A stretch of DNA of 14,154 nucleotides. It comes from Treponema sp. GTDB taxonomy: Bacteria; Spirochaetota; Spirochaetia; Treponematales; Treponemataceae. Positions within the stretch are counted from its first letter, which is position 1. Every line of letters begins with the position of its first letter. Made by a program: the position numbers and the translations under genes. Below, piece by piece: positions 13,274 to 14,154 of the stretch. The DNA lies in NCBI GenBank assembly GCA_024691265.1, contig JAILNT010000349.1, forward strand, positions 1 to 14,154. The letters run 5' to 3'. The notes below the pieces were generated by a model, which worked only from the letters and a program-made list of their open reading frames with translations, was not told the origin of the DNA and ran no database searches.

Positions 13274-13296
13274 CTGTCATGCTTTATAATTGACAG
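13274..13296. repeat. CTGTCA-N11-TGACAG inverted repeat in the divergent region
   Basis: Perfect 6-bp arms at 13274-13279 and 13291-13296 separated by 11 nt. The right arm overlaps the TTGACA -35 (13290-13295) of the rightward gene, and the spacer holds a TATAAT (13285-13290). The placement is that of a repressor site, and the neighbouring HTH-EIIA protein is an obvious candidate to bind it; that pairing is inference only. A 6-bp inverted repeat in AT-rich DNA can also be chance. Confidence 0.4.
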
Positions 13297-13318
13297 TGAC
13301 TATTCTTTAAGTTACGAT
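13290..13318 (+). promoter_or_regulatory. Promoter of the membrane-anchored propeller-like gene, giving a nearly leaderless mRNA
   Basis: TTGACA (13290-13295, perfect), a 17-nt spacer, then TACGAT (13313-13318, four of six). Start is predicted near 13325, only about 3 nt before the ATG at 13328, which matches the absence of any Shine-Dalgarno. A separate TATAAT at 13285-13290 could be the -10 of another start (leader about 31 nt) but has no recognisable -35. The rest of the region 13164-13327 is very AT-rich and holds only these elements and a TTACTAA direct repeat (13239-13245 and 13253-13259). Confidence 0.6.
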
Positions 13319-13327
13319 ACTTTCATT

Positions 13328-14154
13328 ATGAAATTTAAAGAAAACTTTCGTATTTTTGCTATAATTGGCGGCATTTTTGCACTTTTATACATTTTTTTGG
13401 CTGTACGCCCTTTAGGAACAGAACTTTATTTTACTCCAATGTGGACAACAGATATTGCACACACCCAGGTTTCAAGCAGCACAGCAGCTGGAATACCTTT
13501 TAAGTTAGGTAAGAACATTGGTTATTTCACAGAAGACGGTAACATAATATCAAACACAAGTTTTGATTATAAAGCTTCCATTTCGTCTGACTATTATGCG
13601 ATTTTTAATGAAAATGCTACAAACATTCCTTTCTTTAATAAATCAGGTGAACAAGTAGGAATTTTAAAAGATTCAGGCTTCCCATATTTTGAAGATAACA
13701 GAATATATATGTTTTTACCGGGCGGAAACAGTTTTGCACAATATGACAGTGAAGGAAAGCGTAAATGGATATATGAAGGAACTTCCCCTGTATTAGCATT
13801 TTCTTCATCAGAAGCTGGAACTATTGCAGGTTTTGCAGATGGAACTCTTGTAACATTTGATAATAATGGAAATATCGACCAGAACTTTATTCCTGGAGGA
13901 AGTGATTATCCTGTAATTTTAGGTGCAGATATTTCTGATTCTGGAGAATATCTTGCCTGTATAAGCGGACAGAACAGACAGAGATTTATTCTTGCTAAAA
14001 AGGACAAAGGTCACAGTAAAATTATTTATCATGAATACCTAGCAAAAAATCAGACCAAGCAGGTTCTTGTTCACTTTGATAAAAGTGGTGATACTGTATA
14101 CTTCAATTACAATTCAGGCTTGGGAATTGTAGGAACAAAATCTCTTAAACATGC
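13328..14154 (+). CDS. Membrane-anchored probable beta-propeller protein, N-terminal part (runs off right edge)
   Basis: I translated 275 residues by hand from ATG at 13328; the frame is open to the window edge. Residues 8-27 (FRIFAIIGGIFALLYIFLAV) form one hydrophobic segment preceded by Lys/Arg, so it is a signal anchor with the rest probably outside the membrane. The remainder is rich in short beta-strand-like repeats with Gly/Asp turns (FTEDGNIIS, FNKSGEQVG, YDSEGKRKWIYEG, FADGTLVTFDNNGNID, FDKSGDTVYF), typical of PQQ- or WD40-like beta-propellers. KWIYEG and FADGTLVTFD are the most PQQ-like. No enzyme motif is seen, and I do not recognise the gene. No Shine-Dalgarno precedes the ATG. It is divergent from the HTH-EIIA gene. 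Confidence 0.82.
   Translation, partial: MKFKENFRIFAIIGGIFALLYIFLAVRPLGTELYFTPMWTTDIAHTQVSSSTAAGIPFKLGKNIGYFTEDGNIISNTSFDYKASISSDYYAIFNENATNIPFFNKSGEQVGILKDSGFPYFEDNRIYMFLPGGNSFAQYDSEGKRKWIYEGTSPVLAFSSSEAGTIAGFADGTLVTFDNNGNIDQNFIPGGSDYPVILGADISDSGEYLACISGQNRQRFILAKKDKGHSKIIYHEYLAKNQTKQVLVHFDKSGDTVYFNYNSGLGIVGTKSLKH

Noticed and set aside
1..14154. Mobile element, phage, toxin-antitoxin or defence system
   Set aside because: All recognisable genes are conserved housekeeping or spirochaete-type envelope/regulatory genes. No transposase, integrase, terminal repeats or att-like duplications are visible.

Overview
The window comes from an AT-rich spirochaete, most likely a Treponema. The lineage is an inference from protein style and gene order, since there is no 16S gene here. 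About 10.5 kb of it is one long leftward (minus-strand) housekeeping block for translation, transcription and RNA decay: rimP, nusA, infB, rbfA, truB-ribF, rpsO, pnp, then an M16-family zinc protease that runs off the left edge. This is the widespread bacterial nusA-infB / rpsO-pnp supercluster. Gaps are 3 to 24 nt or overlaps, except for about 120 nt with a hairpin between rpsO and the likely pnp start.

Right part. Upstream of rimP is a near-consensus sigma70-type promoter (TTGACA, 17 nt, extended -10 TGCTATATT), followed by a short leader that carries a terminator-like hairpin with five U, placed only about 20 nt before rimP. Every transcript from that promoter must cross the hairpin, which suggests attenuation of the whole cluster. 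Upstream of this promoter, on the same strand, lies an RluA/RluC-type rRNA pseudouridine synthase. Divergent from it on the plus strand is an exported protein with a transglutaminase-like Cys-His-Glu core. That gene converges, with a 2-nt gap, on a minus-strand regulator that joins an excisionase-type helix-turn-helix to a PTS EIIA (PtsN-like) domain. Divergent from the regulator, across an AT-rich region of about 160 bp with promoter elements and an inverted repeat, a membrane-anchored probable beta-propeller protein starts and runs off the right edge.

Most unusual points. (1) truB and ribF, normally adjacent separate genes, are one 643-codon reading frame with no in-frame start codon at the junction, and its C-terminal riboflavin-kinase region lacks the PTAN motif. 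(2) IF2 carries ten copies of a nine-residue (Y/F)NRNGGQGG-type repeat. (3) NusA ends in an acidic tail plus a four-cysteine zinc ribbon. (4) bS15 has lost the conserved HHS part of its rRNA-binding motif. (5) Terminator-like hairpins sit inside the operon before rimP and before pnp.

I see no mobile element, CRISPR array, tRNA or rRNA gene, and no defence system. The interest lies in fusions, domain changes and RNA-level control within conserved genes.
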